53,596 nt of DNA from an uncultured Bacilli bacterium (GCA_934155005.1 CAKPGR010000005.1:1-53596), one strand, 5' to 3'; positions 1 through 8,812 are shown, numbered from the stretch's first letter. The notes: generated by a model from the sequence alone, not told the origin. Made by a program: numbers and translations.

Positions 1-570
1 AAATGCACAGAAAGTGAATCAGTGAGTTTAACAGGAACAAAGAGCGGATGTATGAAATGGTATACATTCAATGATGAGGAAGGAAATAGTTCAGTAAATA
101 TGATATTAGATCATAATACAACAGCTGTTGTAGCATGGAATTCAAGTGGAAACAATAGTGAAATGAAAGAAGTAGCAGAAGCACTTACAAATGATACAAA
201 AGACTGGAAGAATGCTGCTAGACTAATCACAGCAAATGAAGTGGCTAAAATATCGGGTAATACAAGCTTTGATGCAAGTAAAACAGGACAATTAGTTTTC
301 TTTTTTGGAAGCAATAATCAAAGACCCGATGAAAAAGTAATAAATTATGGTTGGTTGTTTGATAGAACAGGTACAATGTGTTTGCAGTTAGGATGTCCAA
401 ATAATTCTGACGTAGATACAGGTGGCTATTGGACAAGTAATGCGAATATAAGCGGCTCTACTGATGCGTGGTATGTGCTTCATAACGGTGGTTTAGTTAT
501 CGAATCTGTTAGCGCTAATTACATCGGTGTTCGCCCAGTAATAGCAGTTTCAAAATCAATAATAAAATAA
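1..570 (+). CDS. Surface protein, C-terminal part (5' end outside window)
   Basis: The reading frame is open from base 1, so the GTG at 22 is probably internal and the gene is cut by the window edge. The visible 189 residues match the C-terminal two thirds of the protein at 10967-11812: both have TGTKSGCMKWY, then VNMILDHNTTA, a short YWT segment and the same last residues (VRPVI then VSKSIIK). The ending with YW and GVRPVI resembles C-type-lectin/DUF6273-like extracellular domains as I remember them; that is a family guess. By analogy with the paralogue the missing start should carry a signal anchor. A terminator follows at 582. No enzymatic residues are recognised. A surface or adhesin role is inferred from the paralogue. 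Confidence 0.75.
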   Translation, partial: KCTESESVSLTGTKSGCMKWYTFNDEEGNSSVNMILDHNTTAVVAWNSSGNNSEMKEVAEALTNDTKDWKNAARLITANEVAKISGNTSFDASKTGQLVFFFGSNNQRPDEKVINYGWLFDRTGTMCLQLGCPNNSDVDTGGYWTSNANISGSTDAWYVLHNGGLVIESVSANYIGVRPVIAVSKSIIK

Positions 571-581
571 TTATTTATAAG

Positions 582-617
582 AGTTTTGTTAATATTTCTT
601 AGCAAAACTTTTTATAT
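582..617 (+). terminator. Rho-independent terminator after the first gene
   Basis: An 11-bp stem (582-592 with 599-609, one G-U pair) closes a 6-nt loop and is followed by a T-rich run. It separates the surface protein gene from tag. Confidence 0.75.
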
Positions 618-657
618 TGTTTAATAAATGTGTTATCATATATATGAAGGTGTATTT

Positions 658-1197
658 ATGAAAAGATGTAAATGGTGTAATTTAAATAATCCTAAATATA
701 TAGAATATCATGATAATGAATGGGGAATTTTAAATATTAGTGATAAATATTTATTTGAAATGCTAATATTAGAATCTTTTCAGGCAGGTTTATCTTGGGA
801 GTGTATTTTAAATAAAAGAAATAATTTTAGAACTGCTTATGATAATTTTGATATAGATAAAATATGTTTATATGATGAAGATAAAATAAATTTATTACTT
901 CAAAATAAAGGCATTATTAGAAATAAATTAAAAATAAAAGCAAGTATTAATAATGCTTTAATTTTTAAAAAAATAATTAATGAATATGGTTCCTTTTATA
1001 ATTACTTAGAAAAATTTACTAATAATAAAGTAATTTATGAAACAGGAAAAATAAAATCAGAATTATCTGATTTTATTTCCAAAGATTTACGAAAAAAAGG
1101 TATGAAATTTGTTGGATCAACTATTATTTATTCGTATTTACAAGCGGTTGGAATTATTAATTCACATGATAAAGATTGTTTTAAATATGACATTTAA
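658..1197 (+). CDS. tag: DNA-3-methyladenine glycosylase I
   Basis: Base-excision repair enzyme that removes 3-methyladenine from alkylated DNA. The 179-aa protein starts RCKWC and has HDNEWG near residue 18, ESFQAGLSW near residue 40, and HDKDC close to the C-terminus. In E. coli Tag the zinc ligands are Cys4, His17, His175 and Cys179, and equivalents are all visible here. The start is ATG 658, preceded by GAAGG at 646-650; an upstream in-frame ATG at 628 has no ribosome binding site and lies in the probable promoter (TATCAT at 634). It stands alone between a terminator and the collagen-like gene. The length is typical of the family. Confidence 0.93.
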   Translation: MKRCKWCNLNNPKYIEYHDNEWGILNISDKYLFEMLILESFQAGLSWECILNKRNNFRTAYDNFDIDKICLYDEDKINLLLQNKGIIRNKLKIKASINNALIFKKIINEYGSFYNYLEKFTNNKVIYETGKIKSELSDFISKDLRKKGMKFVGSTIIYSYLQAVGIINSHDKDCFKYDI

Positions 1198-1202
1198 TTT
1201 AG

Positions 1203-1229
1203 ACAATAACAAACTATCTCCATATATTA
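1203..1229 (+). promoter_or_regulatory. Candidate sigma-K promoter of collagen-like gene 1
   Basis: AC at 1203-1204, a 16-nt spacer, then CATATATTA at 1221-1229: an exact match to the Bacillus sigma-K consensus AC-N16/17-CATANNNTA. A transcript would begin near 1236, leaving a 12-nt leader that still holds GAGG. Prediction from consensus only. Confidence 0.5.
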
Positions 1230-1245
1230 TGATAGGAGGTAGTTT
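1211..1245 (+). promoter_or_regulatory. Hairpin covering the ribosome binding site of collagen-like gene 1
   Basis: AAACTATCTCC (1211-1221) can pair with GGAGGTAGTTT (1235-1245) over 11 bp with one U-G pair and a 13-nt loop. The right arm contains the Shine-Dalgarno GGAGG of the gene starting at 1248. Read-through RNA from tag would hide the site, and the short T run after the stem could also stop transcription. Confidence 0.55.
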
Positions 1246-1247
1246 TT

Positions 1248-1862
1248 ATGTCTTCAGAAGAATATAACAAAATATTAGAAAATATTAAGCTTAAAAATAA
1301 ATTAAATAAGCTTGGTCTATGTTTTGTTGGTCCGACAGGGCCAAAAGGTGATATAGGACCAACTGGATTAAAAGGTGATATAGGGCCAACTGGATTAAAA
1401 GGTGATAAAGGTGATATAGGACCAACTGGTCCAATTCAACCATCATCAACTGAGGAAATGCTTTTTGTAAGCTTTACAGAGACAAAAAATTCGAGTGAAA
1501 TGTTAATGGAAAATTCTTGGTTAATACCTAATCATTCAAAATATTTTAATTTATTAAATAATAGTGAGATAGAAATTCAACCTGGTATTTATGAAATAGC
1601 CTTTTCTGGATTAATAGAAAAAGCAGATGATACTCATGGTGGTACTTTTTATTTAAAAACAGATAGTGGTTCTGCATTAAAAGAATTATCTTATACATTA
1701 TTAGCCGGAGAAGGCAAAAAAATGCATTTTTCACAAGATATTGTATTTAGATTTGAAAATGTTACAATATTACAGGTAGTATCTGATATAATTGGTGATT
1801 TAGGGACATCAAATGTTACTATTTCAGATGTAACTTTATTAATAAAAAAACTCTATGAATAA
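1248..1862 (+). CDS. Collagen-like protein, BclA-type (probable spore surface)
   Basis: This 204-aa protein has a 26-residue charged N-terminus ending in LCFV, about 12 uninterrupted Gly-X-Y triplets (GPTGPKGDI and so on, residues 28-63), and a 140-residue C-terminal beta-rich domain of C1q/TNF-like or BclA-C type by position and composition. There is no signal peptide, membrane segment or sorting motif. BclA-family proteins form trimeric hair-like filaments on the exosporium. The N-terminal motif ending in Cys just before GPTGPKGD is shared with the collagen-like protein at 29485, suggesting a common targeting sequence. A sigma-K-like promoter and a hairpin over the ribosome binding site precede it. 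A phage tail fibre is the main alternative, but no phage genes are nearby. Confidence 0.8.
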   Translation: MSSEEYNKILENIKLKNKLNKLGLCFVGPTGPKGDIGPTGLKGDIGPTGLKGDKGDIGPTGPIQPSSTEEMLFVSFTETKNSSEMLMENSWLIPNHSKYFNLLNNSEIEIQPGIYEIAFSGLIEKADDTHGGTFYLKTDSGSALKELSYTLLAGEGKKMHFSQDIVFRFENVTILQVVSDIIGDLGTSNVTISDVTLLIKKLYE

Positions 1863-1955
1863 TATAAAAAAATTTAGTTAATACTTTTATTTTCTCTTTT
1901 CTAATAGATTTTTATGTCACTTTATGTTAAAATTAAATAAAAAGAAGGTGATATA

Positions 1956-3239
1956 GTGTTAAAAGAAAAAGTTTTACCAGCAGATACATTTGTTGTTATT
2001 AATAAAACTATATTACATAATGAAGATAGAAAAAATTTAATTATGCTATATCAACCAATAATAGGATATAAAGCTATTAGTTTATATTTTACTTTATGGA
2101 ATAATTTAGATAAAAGAGAGATATTTTCAAGTGAATATACACATCATCATTTAATGACTTGTATGCAACTTAGATTATCCGATATTATTGAGGCTAGAGA
2201 AAAATTAGAGGCTATTGGTCTTTTAAAGACATTTATTAAAAAACAAAATATTAACAATTTTGTATATGAATTATATTCACCAATAAGTCCATATGAATTT
2301 TTAAATAATCCCATTTTAGCCACATCATTATTTAATAATGTTGGAAAATTTGAATATGAAAAAATATTGGAATATTATAAAATTCCTCAAATTAATTTAA
2401 AAGAATATCAAGATATAACATGTAATTTTTCAGATATTTTTGAGCCTTCTAATATAAATGAATTTGAAATAGTTAAATCAACAATTCAAAAATATTCATC
2501 AAATAAAATAAATATAAATCCTAAAATTGATTTAGATAATATCGTATCATTAATCCCAGATGATATGTTTAATATTAGAAGTTTAACTAGAGATACAAAA
2601 GATTTAATTTATAAAATTTCATTTATATATAATTATGATGACGCTAAAATGAGTGAGATTATTAGAAATTCTTTAACCGATAAAAAAACAATTGATAAGA
2701 AGAAGCTAAGGATTAATAGTAGAAAATTATATCAATTTGAAAATAGTGGTAAATTACCAAGCTTAGTATATCGTAATCAACCAGAATATTTAAGAAAACC
2801 AGTTGGTGATGTTAGTAAGAGAGCTAAAATTATTTATCAATTTGAAACGACATCTCCATATGACTTTTTATCAAGTAAATATAATGGTTCAAAACCATCA
2901 AAATCTGATTTAAGTACATTAGAATATTTATTGCTTGATATGAATTTAAAACCTGGAGTTGTAAATGTTTTAGTTGATTATGTGCTTAGAATTAATAATA
3001 ATAAATTAACTAAAAATTTTATAGAACAAATAGCTAGTCAATGGGCTAAAAGTAAAATAGAAACAGTAGAAGATGCAATGAAACTAGCAGAAGATGAGTA
3101 TAAATTAAGAAAAAAAGTAAGAACGGTTAAAAATAAAAAAATAGAAGAAAAACCAAGTTGGTTTGATAAGGAATATGAACAAGAAAAAATGAGTGATAAA
3201 GAACTAGAAGAAGTAGAAAAATTATTTGAGACAATTTAG
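1956..3239 (+). CDS. dnaB: Replication initiation and membrane attachment protein DnaB
   Basis: Gram-positive primosome protein (not the E. coli helicase) that helps DnaI load the replicative helicase at oriC and at restart sites. The N-terminal half has the family pattern of DnaB/DnaD proteins (LYQPIIGYKAISLYFTL near residues 30-50), and the C-terminal part (about 330-390) holds the DnaD-like helical domain, with VVNVLVDYVLRINN and FIEQIASQWAKSKIETVEDA. Starts at GTG 1956, preceded by GAAGGTGAT. Upstream TGTTAAAAT (1925-1933) is a likely extended -10. It forms an operon with dnaI 8 bp downstream, the order found in Bacillus. Length 427 aa, close to the usual 430-470. Confidence 0.92.
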   Translation: MLKEKVLPADTFVVINKTILHNEDRKNLIMLYQPIIGYKAISLYFTLWNNLDKREIFSSEYTHHHLMTCMQLRLSDIIEAREKLEAIGLLKTFIKKQNINNFVYELYSPISPYEFLNNPILATSLFNNVGKFEYEKILEYYKIPQINLKEYQDITCNFSDIFEPSNINEFEIVKSTIQKYSSNKININPKIDLDNIVSLIPDDMFNIRSLTRDTKDLIYKISFIYNYDDAKMSEIIRNSLTDKKTIDKKKLRINSRKLYQFENSGKLPSLVYRNQPEYLRKPVGDVSKRAKIIYQFETTSPYDFLSSKYNGSKPSKSDLSTLEYLLLDMNLKPGVVNVLVDYVLRINNNKLTKNFIEQIASQWAKSKIETVEDAMKLAEDEYKLRKKVRTVKNKKIEEKPSWFDKEYEQEKMSDKELEEVEKLFETI

Positions 3240-3247
3240 GTGGTAAG

Positions 3248-4162
3248 ATGAAAAAATTAAGTGATATTAAAGATATTAAAAAATTAGATAATAAACTAAT
3301 GGCTCGTTTTAATAAAGCAATTAAAGATGAGGAGTTTAAAAATTTTATTGATGGTTTAGGTGTTAGTTATGAAGAACTATGTAAGTATACATCTATATTA
3401 GATGATTCTTTAATAGAATATAGTCATTGTAAAAACTGTAAATCCATTTTAGAATGTAAAAATAAAATAACTGGATATGCTTATTTACCAAAGGTTAAAA
3501 ATAAAAAAATAGAATTTCAATATCAAATGTGTAAATATAAAAAAGAAATAAATAAAAAAAATAATTATCTTAAAAATATTTATTTCTTTAATATTCCTAG
3601 TGAAATAAAGAGTGCTTCAATAAAAGATATTGACAAATCTGATATGAAAAGACTAGATACAATTAAATATATAGCTGAATTTATGAAAAATTATGATAAA
3701 AATAAACATCAAAAAGGTTTATATCTTCATGGAACATTTGGTTGTGGTAAAACATATATAATAACGGCTATGTTAAATGAACTAGCAAAAAGAGATGTTA
3801 AAAGCGCTATAATATTTTGGCCTGAATATTTAAGAATGTTGAAAACTTTATTTAATGATAACAATGCTTTTAAATTAAAGTATAATATGGTAAAAGAAGT
3901 GCCTATTTTACTTATTGATGATATTGGAGCTGAAAATGTAACCGAATGGGGTAGAGATGAAATTCTTTGTTCAATTTTACAGTATCGTATGGATAATGAG
4001 CTTCCAACATTCTTTACTTCAAATTTAAATTTAGATGAATTAACAAAACATTTAAGTGTAACAAAAGATAGTGTTTCAAATGTTAAAGCAGAAAGGATAA
4101 TCCAAAGAATAAAACAACTTACGTATGATAAAGAGATTCTTGGAAAAAATTTGAGGAAGTAG
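3248..4162 (+). CDS. dnaI: Primosomal helicase loader DnaI
   Basis: AAA+ ATPase that loads the replicative helicase onto DNA with DnaB and DnaD. The 304-aa protein has an N-terminal cysteine cluster (CKNC near residue 60, further Cys near 70 and 97) as in the zinc-binding N-domain of DnaI, Walker A GTFGCGKTY at about 162-170, and Walker B LLIDDIGAE near 221. A basic patch with RIIQRIKQL near the C-terminus is typical. Ribosome binding site GGTGG precedes ATG 3248. It is followed after 3 bp by an unknown long gene, in the place where Bacillus has ytxC. Confidence 0.93.
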   Translation: MKKLSDIKDIKKLDNKLMARFNKAIKDEEFKNFIDGLGVSYEELCKYTSILDDSLIEYSHCKNCKSILECKNKITGYAYLPKVKNKKIEFQYQMCKYKKEINKKNNYLKNIYFFNIPSEIKSASIKDIDKSDMKRLDTIKYIAEFMKNYDKNKHQKGLYLHGTFGCGKTYIITAMLNELAKRDVKSAIIFWPEYLRMLKTLFNDNNAFKLKYNMVKEVPILLIDDIGAENVTEWGRDEILCSILQYRMDNELPTFFTSNLNLDELTKHLSVTKDSVSNVKAERIIQRIKQLTYDKEILGKNLRK

Positions 4163-4165
4163 TTT

Positions 4166-6253
4166 ATGAAAGATTTAGATTTATTTTTTGAATATGAAAA
4201 AAATGATAGTATATATGAATTTAAAATTAATTATAATAATTTTAAAAAATTAAAGAAAATTTCTATAGAAGATTTATTATATTTGCAAAAATTATATAAA
4301 AATTTTCAAAAAGAATTAATTTTAGAAATAAAAACATTAGATGATAATTCTCAAATTGAACAATTAGCAGAACAAATATCTAAAATTAATTTAATTTATA
4401 ATTATTTGCAAAGAGAATTAAATAGAAAAAAAATATCAATGAAGAAAAAGAATAAACATGAAAATGAAAAAAAAGTTGTTTTAAATAAAAATTATGATAT
4501 AGTTGAACAAAAAGATAATATTGTGAAAGAAGAATTAGTAGATTTATTTGATAATAATTTATTAGAAAATGTTTCATTAGAAAACATTTTAATAAATTTA
4601 GCTAAATATTTAAAGAATGAAGAAATAAATGAAGAATTAGTAGATATATCAAAAGAAATTGGTGAAGTATTAAATGAAAAATTACTCGAAGATGATTTAA
4701 TGTATGATCAAATTTATCTTGTTTGTGATGCTGTAAAATATAGAATAGCTAAGGAACCAAAAGAAAATAAAGAGCAAAGAAATAAATTAAAACAAATAAA
4801 AAAATTATTTGATTCTGTTATAAAAGAATATAACGATAAAACTAATTTAATAAAACATGATTATTTATTTGATATTGTAGATTTCTTTTTATCAAATGAA
4901 AAATATTATTTATATTTACAAAAATTGTTACAAGAAATACCTAGAACAGTAAATATACAATATTTAAATGATGCTAAGGAAAAAGAACATATAATATTTC
5001 ATATTTTAAATGAGTTTATTTATAATTATGATAAAATGTTAACAAATAAAAATTCAAATTATATCAATAAAGATTATTTGAAATCAGTATATCTTTTATT
5101 TACCCAAAACTATTTAATAAAATTAACTGAACAAGATAAAAAAAGAATTGATCAAAAACTATTATTATTTGTGAAAGAAGTAAATAATAAATTAACATCA
5201 TCTAAAAGACAAAATGATGTTAAAGAAGATATAAGAATTATGTATTCTGATAAATTTATGATGTATAGAAAATTATTTGTTCAAAAAGATGTTGATATAT
5301 TTAAATTAGAAAGACAAATGAATTCACTTTCATATAATTTTAATAGATCAATAAAAGATACCAAAAGAAAAGATTTAACAAATGAAGAAATAATTTTACT
5401 TGAAAATGGATTTCATGCATATTCCTTAGAAAATTTAAATGAAAAGATATTATTAAAAATTCATGTTATAGATTTATATAATATTATTGTTGATTATACA
5501 ACATTAGATAATGAAATTTTTAACCAAACTTTAAAAGGAGAAAAAATAGATCCATTCATTATCAACATTATTGAAATGCAAGAAATGAAATTATTACCAA
5601 CTATTACATATGAAATTCCTATAGATCAAAATGGCAATTATAAAAAAGAAGATTTTAAATTTTATACAAGTAAAATTAAAATTAAAAATTTATCAAATAA
5701 AATTAATGATAATAATTTAATCAATCTTTTAAGACTTTGTAATAAAGAATTAAATAATATAACATTAAATGATATAGATAAATATTTTGAAAATATATTA
5801 AATGATTGTGTTGTTAATTATTTTGAAAGTAATAATTTACCATTTATTTATAGTGGTAAAAAGAAAAAAGATCAATTTGAATTTATTGAAATTATGAATA
5901 AAATATGTTATTTATTAACAAGAATTGATAAAGATGAATTTAATAAAATTTATAATATAATTAATAGTGATATAGATAGATTTCATTATTCTACAAAACC
6001 ATTTGATGGAGAATATAATTTATCAATTATGAATCCTGTAGATTATATTGGAATGTTAAATCAAAGACTACTATACGAACTAGTTATGTACAACAAAAAT
6101 AATTTAAATGAGTATAATAGAGTGATAAAAGATTATCAAAATAAATATGAGGAAATAGTTTCAATATTTAATTATTATCAAGATTATATTGATGTAGATA
6201 TTTTAAAAGAAAATGCTGGTAAAATTAAAAAAATAAGAAAAATGTTAGTTTAA
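4166..6253 (+). CDS. Unknown 695-aa protein in the dnaB-dnaI operon
   Basis: I do not recognise this protein. It is 695 residues, very rich in Asn, Lys, Ile and Leu, mostly predicted helical, with no signal peptide, membrane segment, cysteine cluster or nucleotide-binding motif. A basic stretch near residues 85-105 (KKKNKHENEKK) separates a short N-terminal helical region from the rest. It starts 3 bp after dnaI with GAGGAAG as ribosome binding site and so is translated with the primosome genes. In Bacillus the slot between dnaI and thrS is filled by ytxC, a sporulation-linked gene of about half this length; I see no convincing likeness, but the position is the same. Function unknown; cytoplasmic. 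Confidence 0.75.
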   Translation: MKDLDLFFEYEKNDSIYEFKINYNNFKKLKKISIEDLLYLQKLYKNFQKELILEIKTLDDNSQIEQLAEQISKINLIYNYLQRELNRKKISMKKKNKHENEKKVVLNKNYDIVEQKDNIVKEELVDLFDNNLLENVSLENILINLAKYLKNEEINEELVDISKEIGEVLNEKLLEDDLMYDQIYLVCDAVKYRIAKEPKENKEQRNKLKQIKKLFDSVIKEYNDKTNLIKHDYLFDIVDFFLSNEKYYLYLQKLLQEIPRTVNIQYLNDAKEKEHIIFHILNEFIYNYDKMLTNKNSNYINKDYLKSVYLLFTQNYLIKLTEQDKKRIDQKLLLFVKEVNNKLTSSKRQNDVKEDIRIMYSDKFMMYRKLFVQKDVDIFKLERQMNSLSYNFNRSIKDTKRKDLTNEEIILLENGFHAYSLENLNEKILLKIHVIDLYNIIVDYTTLDNEIFNQTLKGEKIDPFIINIIEMQEMKLLPTITYEIPIDQNGNYKKEDFKFYTSKIKIKNLSNKINDNNLINLLRLCNKELNNITLNDIDKYFENILNDCVVNYFESNNLPFIYSGKKKKDQFEFIEIMNKICYLLTRIDKDEFNKIYNIINSDIDRFHYSTKPFDGEYNLSIMNPVDYIGMLNQRLLYELVMYNKNNLNEYNRVIKDYQNKYEEIVSIFNYYQDYIDVDILKENAGKIKKIRKMLV

Positions 6254-6257
6254 AATA

Positions 6258-6286
6258 TTGACAAATTATTTATATTTTATTAAAAT
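6258..6286 (+). promoter_or_regulatory. Sigma-A promoter of the T-box leader
   Basis: TTGACA (6258-6263), a 17-nt spacer and TAAAAT (6281-6286). It lies immediately after the stop of the 695-aa gene and starts transcription of the leader near 6293. Confidence 0.75.
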
Positions 6287-6292
6287 AAATTT

Positions 6293-6490
6293 AATGATTT
6301 TGATTAGGACAAGATTAATAATTTTTGATTTAGAAGAGAGTTAGTGGTTGGTGTAAACTAATATGATGGTTATTAATTACTACCTATGAGTTGGACTCGA
6401 AAGAGATTCCCGGTTAGAAGCCGTTATTTAATTAAGTAAAAATTAGGATGGTACCGTGTTAAAGCACTCCTTTATGAGGGGTGTTTTTTC
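6293..6490 (+). ncRNA. T-box riboswitch leader, threonine type
   Basis: About 200 nt of leader RNA that senses uncharged tRNA-Thr. The conserved T-box core GGATGGTACCGTG is at 6446-6458. Two adjacent Thr codons, ACT (6379-6381) and ACC (6382-6384), sit where the specifier loop of stem I is expected; I cannot decide between them by eye. A terminator follows at 6463-6489, mutually exclusive with the antiterminator that uses the T-box core. Low charged tRNA-Thr should let transcription continue into 6510 and thrS, which agrees with the downstream synthetase. Confidence 0.9.
6463..6489 (+). terminator. T-box regulatory terminator
   Basis: GCACTCCT (6464-6471) pairs with AGGGGTGT (6477-6484) with two G-U pairs, followed by a T run to 6489. 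Confidence 0.8.
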
Positions 6491-6509
6491 TTTATTTAGG
6501 AGGTTTTTT

Positions 6510-7022
6510 ATGAAAAGACAAAAATTTTGTAAAACAGATATTATATCAGTATATAAGTTTATGGAAAAATGTGGACTTCATTGTGAGCCTAAAGGAAATA
6601 TTTTTATTTCTCATAAAATAATGATGAATAAATTATATAAAAGGCATGAAAGCTTTGAGCAAGTTATAGTACCTAGTAGGGCTTTTGTTGATTCTATTAG
6701 ACAAGAGGATGTTATTTCTGGTAAAGTTATTTTTGTTAGGGATGATTATAATAAAGTGATCCCTTATAGAATGCCAATTTATAGTTTACAAATTGAACAT
6801 AAAACAAAAGAAGAAATGAAAAAAATTAGAGAAAAACTAATAAAAGAACAATTAGAAAAAGAAAAAAGTTCTTTGAAACCTGGTTATATTAATTATTTAA
6901 TTCGTAGAGAAAATAAAAATGAATTATTAGAAGAAAAAATGGAATCAGAAGAAATTTTCTATGAAATTACAGAAAAAATTGGTAGAGTTAAGAAATTAGA
7001 AAAAAGAAAGATAAGATATTAG
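6510..7022 (+). CDS. Unknown 170-aa protein under T-box control
   Basis: Not recognised. The protein begins KRQKFCKTD and has an N-terminal alpha/beta portion to about residue 95 (with VPSRAFVDSIRQEDVISGK) and a basic, probably coiled C-terminal half (KEEMKKIREKLIKEQLEKE). No signal or membrane segment. The start is ATG 6510, with GGAGG at 6499-6503; an earlier in-frame ATG at 6456 lies inside the T-box core and is rejected. It sits between the T-box terminator and thrS, 9 bp before thrS, so threonine starvation should induce both. Whether it helps the synthetase, for example by supplying a function of the missing TGS domain, is speculation. Confidence 0.75.
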   Translation: MKRQKFCKTDIISVYKFMEKCGLHCEPKGNIFISHKIMMNKLYKRHESFEQVIVPSRAFVDSIRQEDVISGKVIFVRDDYNKVIPYRMPIYSLQIEHKTKEEMKKIREKLIKEQLEKEKSSLKPGYINYLIRRENKNELLEEKMESEEIFYEITEKIGRVKKLEKRKIRY

Positions 7023-7031
7023 GAGGATATT

Positions 7032-8786
7032 ATGATAAACATAAAAGAAGATAAAGAATTAAGTGTATTAAATCATAGCTGCGCACATTTAATGGCACAA
7101 GCAGTAAAACATTTATATAAAGATGCTAAATTTTGGGTTGGACCAGTTATAGAAGAAGGATTTTATTATGATATTGATTTAGGTGATAAAGTAATAAATG
7201 AGGAAGATTTAGAAAAAATTTCTAAGGAAATGAAAAAGATAGCTAAAGATGGTAAAAGAATTTATCGTGAAGAAATTTCAAAAGAAGAAGCACTAGAAAA
7301 ATTTAAAGATGATCCATATAAAATAGATTTAATTAGTAGAATGGATGAAGAAAATACAGTTATATCTTGTTATACACAAGGTGATTTTACGGATTTATGT
7401 CGTGGACCACATGTTGATTCTGTAAAAGAACTTAAACATTTTAAATTATTAAAAGCTAGTGGAGCTTATTTTAAAGGAGACTCTAAAAATAAAATGCTCC
7501 AAAGAATTTATGGTATATGTTTTAAAACAGAAGAAGATTTAGAGAATCACTTAAAAGAATTAGAGGAAGCAAAAGAAAGAGATCATCGTAAAATTGGAAA
7601 AGATTTAGAAATATTTATGAGTGATGATTTAGTTGGCCGTGGTCTTCCTATGTTTTTACCAAATGGTTATATTATTTGGCAAGAACTTGAAAATTATATT
7701 AAAGCAAAAGAAAGAAAATTAAATTATTTGCACGTAATGACTCCATGTGTTGGAAATGTTGAATTATATAAAACGTCTGGTCACTGGGATCATTATAAAG
7801 AAAATATGTTTCCTGCTATGGAAGTAGATGGAGAATCATTTGTTTTAAGACCAATGAATTGTCCTCATCATATGATGATTTATGCTAATAAGTTACATTC
7901 ATATAAAGATTTGCCAATTCGTATTGGAGAAATTGCTCATGATTTTAGATATGAAGCTAGTGGAGCTATTAAAGGAATTGAACGTGGAAGACATTTTTGT
8001 CAAAATGACGCTCATCTATTTGTAACTCCAGAACAAATAAAAGATGAATTTAAAAGTGTAGTTGATTTAATATTTGATGTTTATAAAGATTTTAATATAA
8101 CTGATTATCGTTGTGTTTTATCTCTTAGAGATCCTATGGATAAAGAAAAATACCATCAAGATGATGAGATGTGGAATAAGGCGGAAAATGGTCTTAGAGA
8201 AGTATTAAATGAATTAAATATTGAATATACAGAAGAAATTGGTGAAGCAGCTTTTTATGGACCAAAGCTAGATGTTAATGTTAAACCAGCAGTTGGAAAT
8301 GAATATACATTATCAACATGTCAATTAGATTTTTGCTTACCTTCTAAATTTGATTTAAAATATGTAGATAAAGATGGAAGTAAAAAAACACCAGTTGTAT
8401 TACATAGAGCTATTCTTGGATCATTAGATAGATTTATGGCGTATATTTTAGAAGAAACAAAAGGATATTTACCAACTTGGTTAGCGCCTATTCAAGTTAA
8501 TATTATTCCAGTTAATAATAAGTATCATCTAGATTATGCTAGAAAATTAAATGATTTATTTGAAGAAAATAATATTAGAGTTAATTTAGATGATAGAGAA
8601 GAAAAATTAGGCTATAAAATGCGTGAATCTGTTATGAAAAAAATCCCATATAATTTAATAATAGGGCAAAATGAAGTTGATAATGAAACTATTTCATTTA
8701 GAAAGGCTAGAGAGGAAAATACAACAACATTAAGTATTGATGAATTTATGATATTAATTAAAGATATAATTAAAAATAAAAAATAA
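7032..8786 (+). CDS. thrS: Threonyl-tRNA synthetase (lacks the TGS domain)
   Basis: Class II synthetase charging tRNA-Thr. The 584-aa protein starts directly in the editing domain: HSCAH at residues 15-19 and CRGPH at 123-127 form the deacylation site. The catalytic domain follows with NCPHH near 276-280 (zinc Cys), motif 2 FRYEASGAI near 305 and the HRAILGSLDRFMA motif 3 region near 460. The C-terminal anticodon-binding domain (APIQVNIIPV onward) is complete. Compared with the usual 640 residues, the roughly 60-residue N-terminal TGS domain is missing; some Mollicutes synthetases are similarly short. AGGAGG precedes ATG 7032. Regulated by the T-box upstream. Confidence 0.97.
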   Translation: MINIKEDKELSVLNHSCAHLMAQAVKHLYKDAKFWVGPVIEEGFYYDIDLGDKVINEEDLEKISKEMKKIAKDGKRIYREEISKEEALEKFKDDPYKIDLISRMDEENTVISCYTQGDFTDLCRGPHVDSVKELKHFKLLKASGAYFKGDSKNKMLQRIYGICFKTEEDLENHLKELEEAKERDHRKIGKDLEIFMSDDLVGRGLPMFLPNGYIIWQELENYIKAKERKLNYLHVMTPCVGNVELYKTSGHWDHYKENMFPAMEVDGESFVLRPMNCPHHMMIYANKLHSYKDLPIRIGEIAHDFRYEASGAIKGIERGRHFCQNDAHLFVTPEQIKDEFKSVVDLIFDVYKDFNITDYRCVLSLRDPMDKEKYHQDDEMWNKAENGLREVLNELNIEYTEEIGEAAFYGPKLDVNVKPAVGNEYTLSTCQLDFCLPSKFDLKYVDKDGSKKTPVVLHRAILGSLDRFMAYILEETKGYLPTWLAPIQVNIIPVNNKYHLDYARKLNDLFEENNIRVNLDDREEKLGYKMRESVMKKIPYNLIIGQNEVDNETISFRKAREENTTTLSIDEFMILIKDIIKNKK

Positions 8787-8811
8787 AGGGAATTTTAAAA
8801 TTCCTTTTTTT
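8787..8811 (+). terminator. Terminator after thrS
   Basis: Perfect palindrome GGAATTTTAAAATTCC at 8789-8804 followed by seven T residues. Confidence 0.85.
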
Positions 8812-8812
8812 G

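Noticed and set aside
628..657. Longer start for tag at ATG 628
   Set aside because: It adds ten residues not typical of the family, overlaps the probable -10 box and lacks a ribosome binding site.
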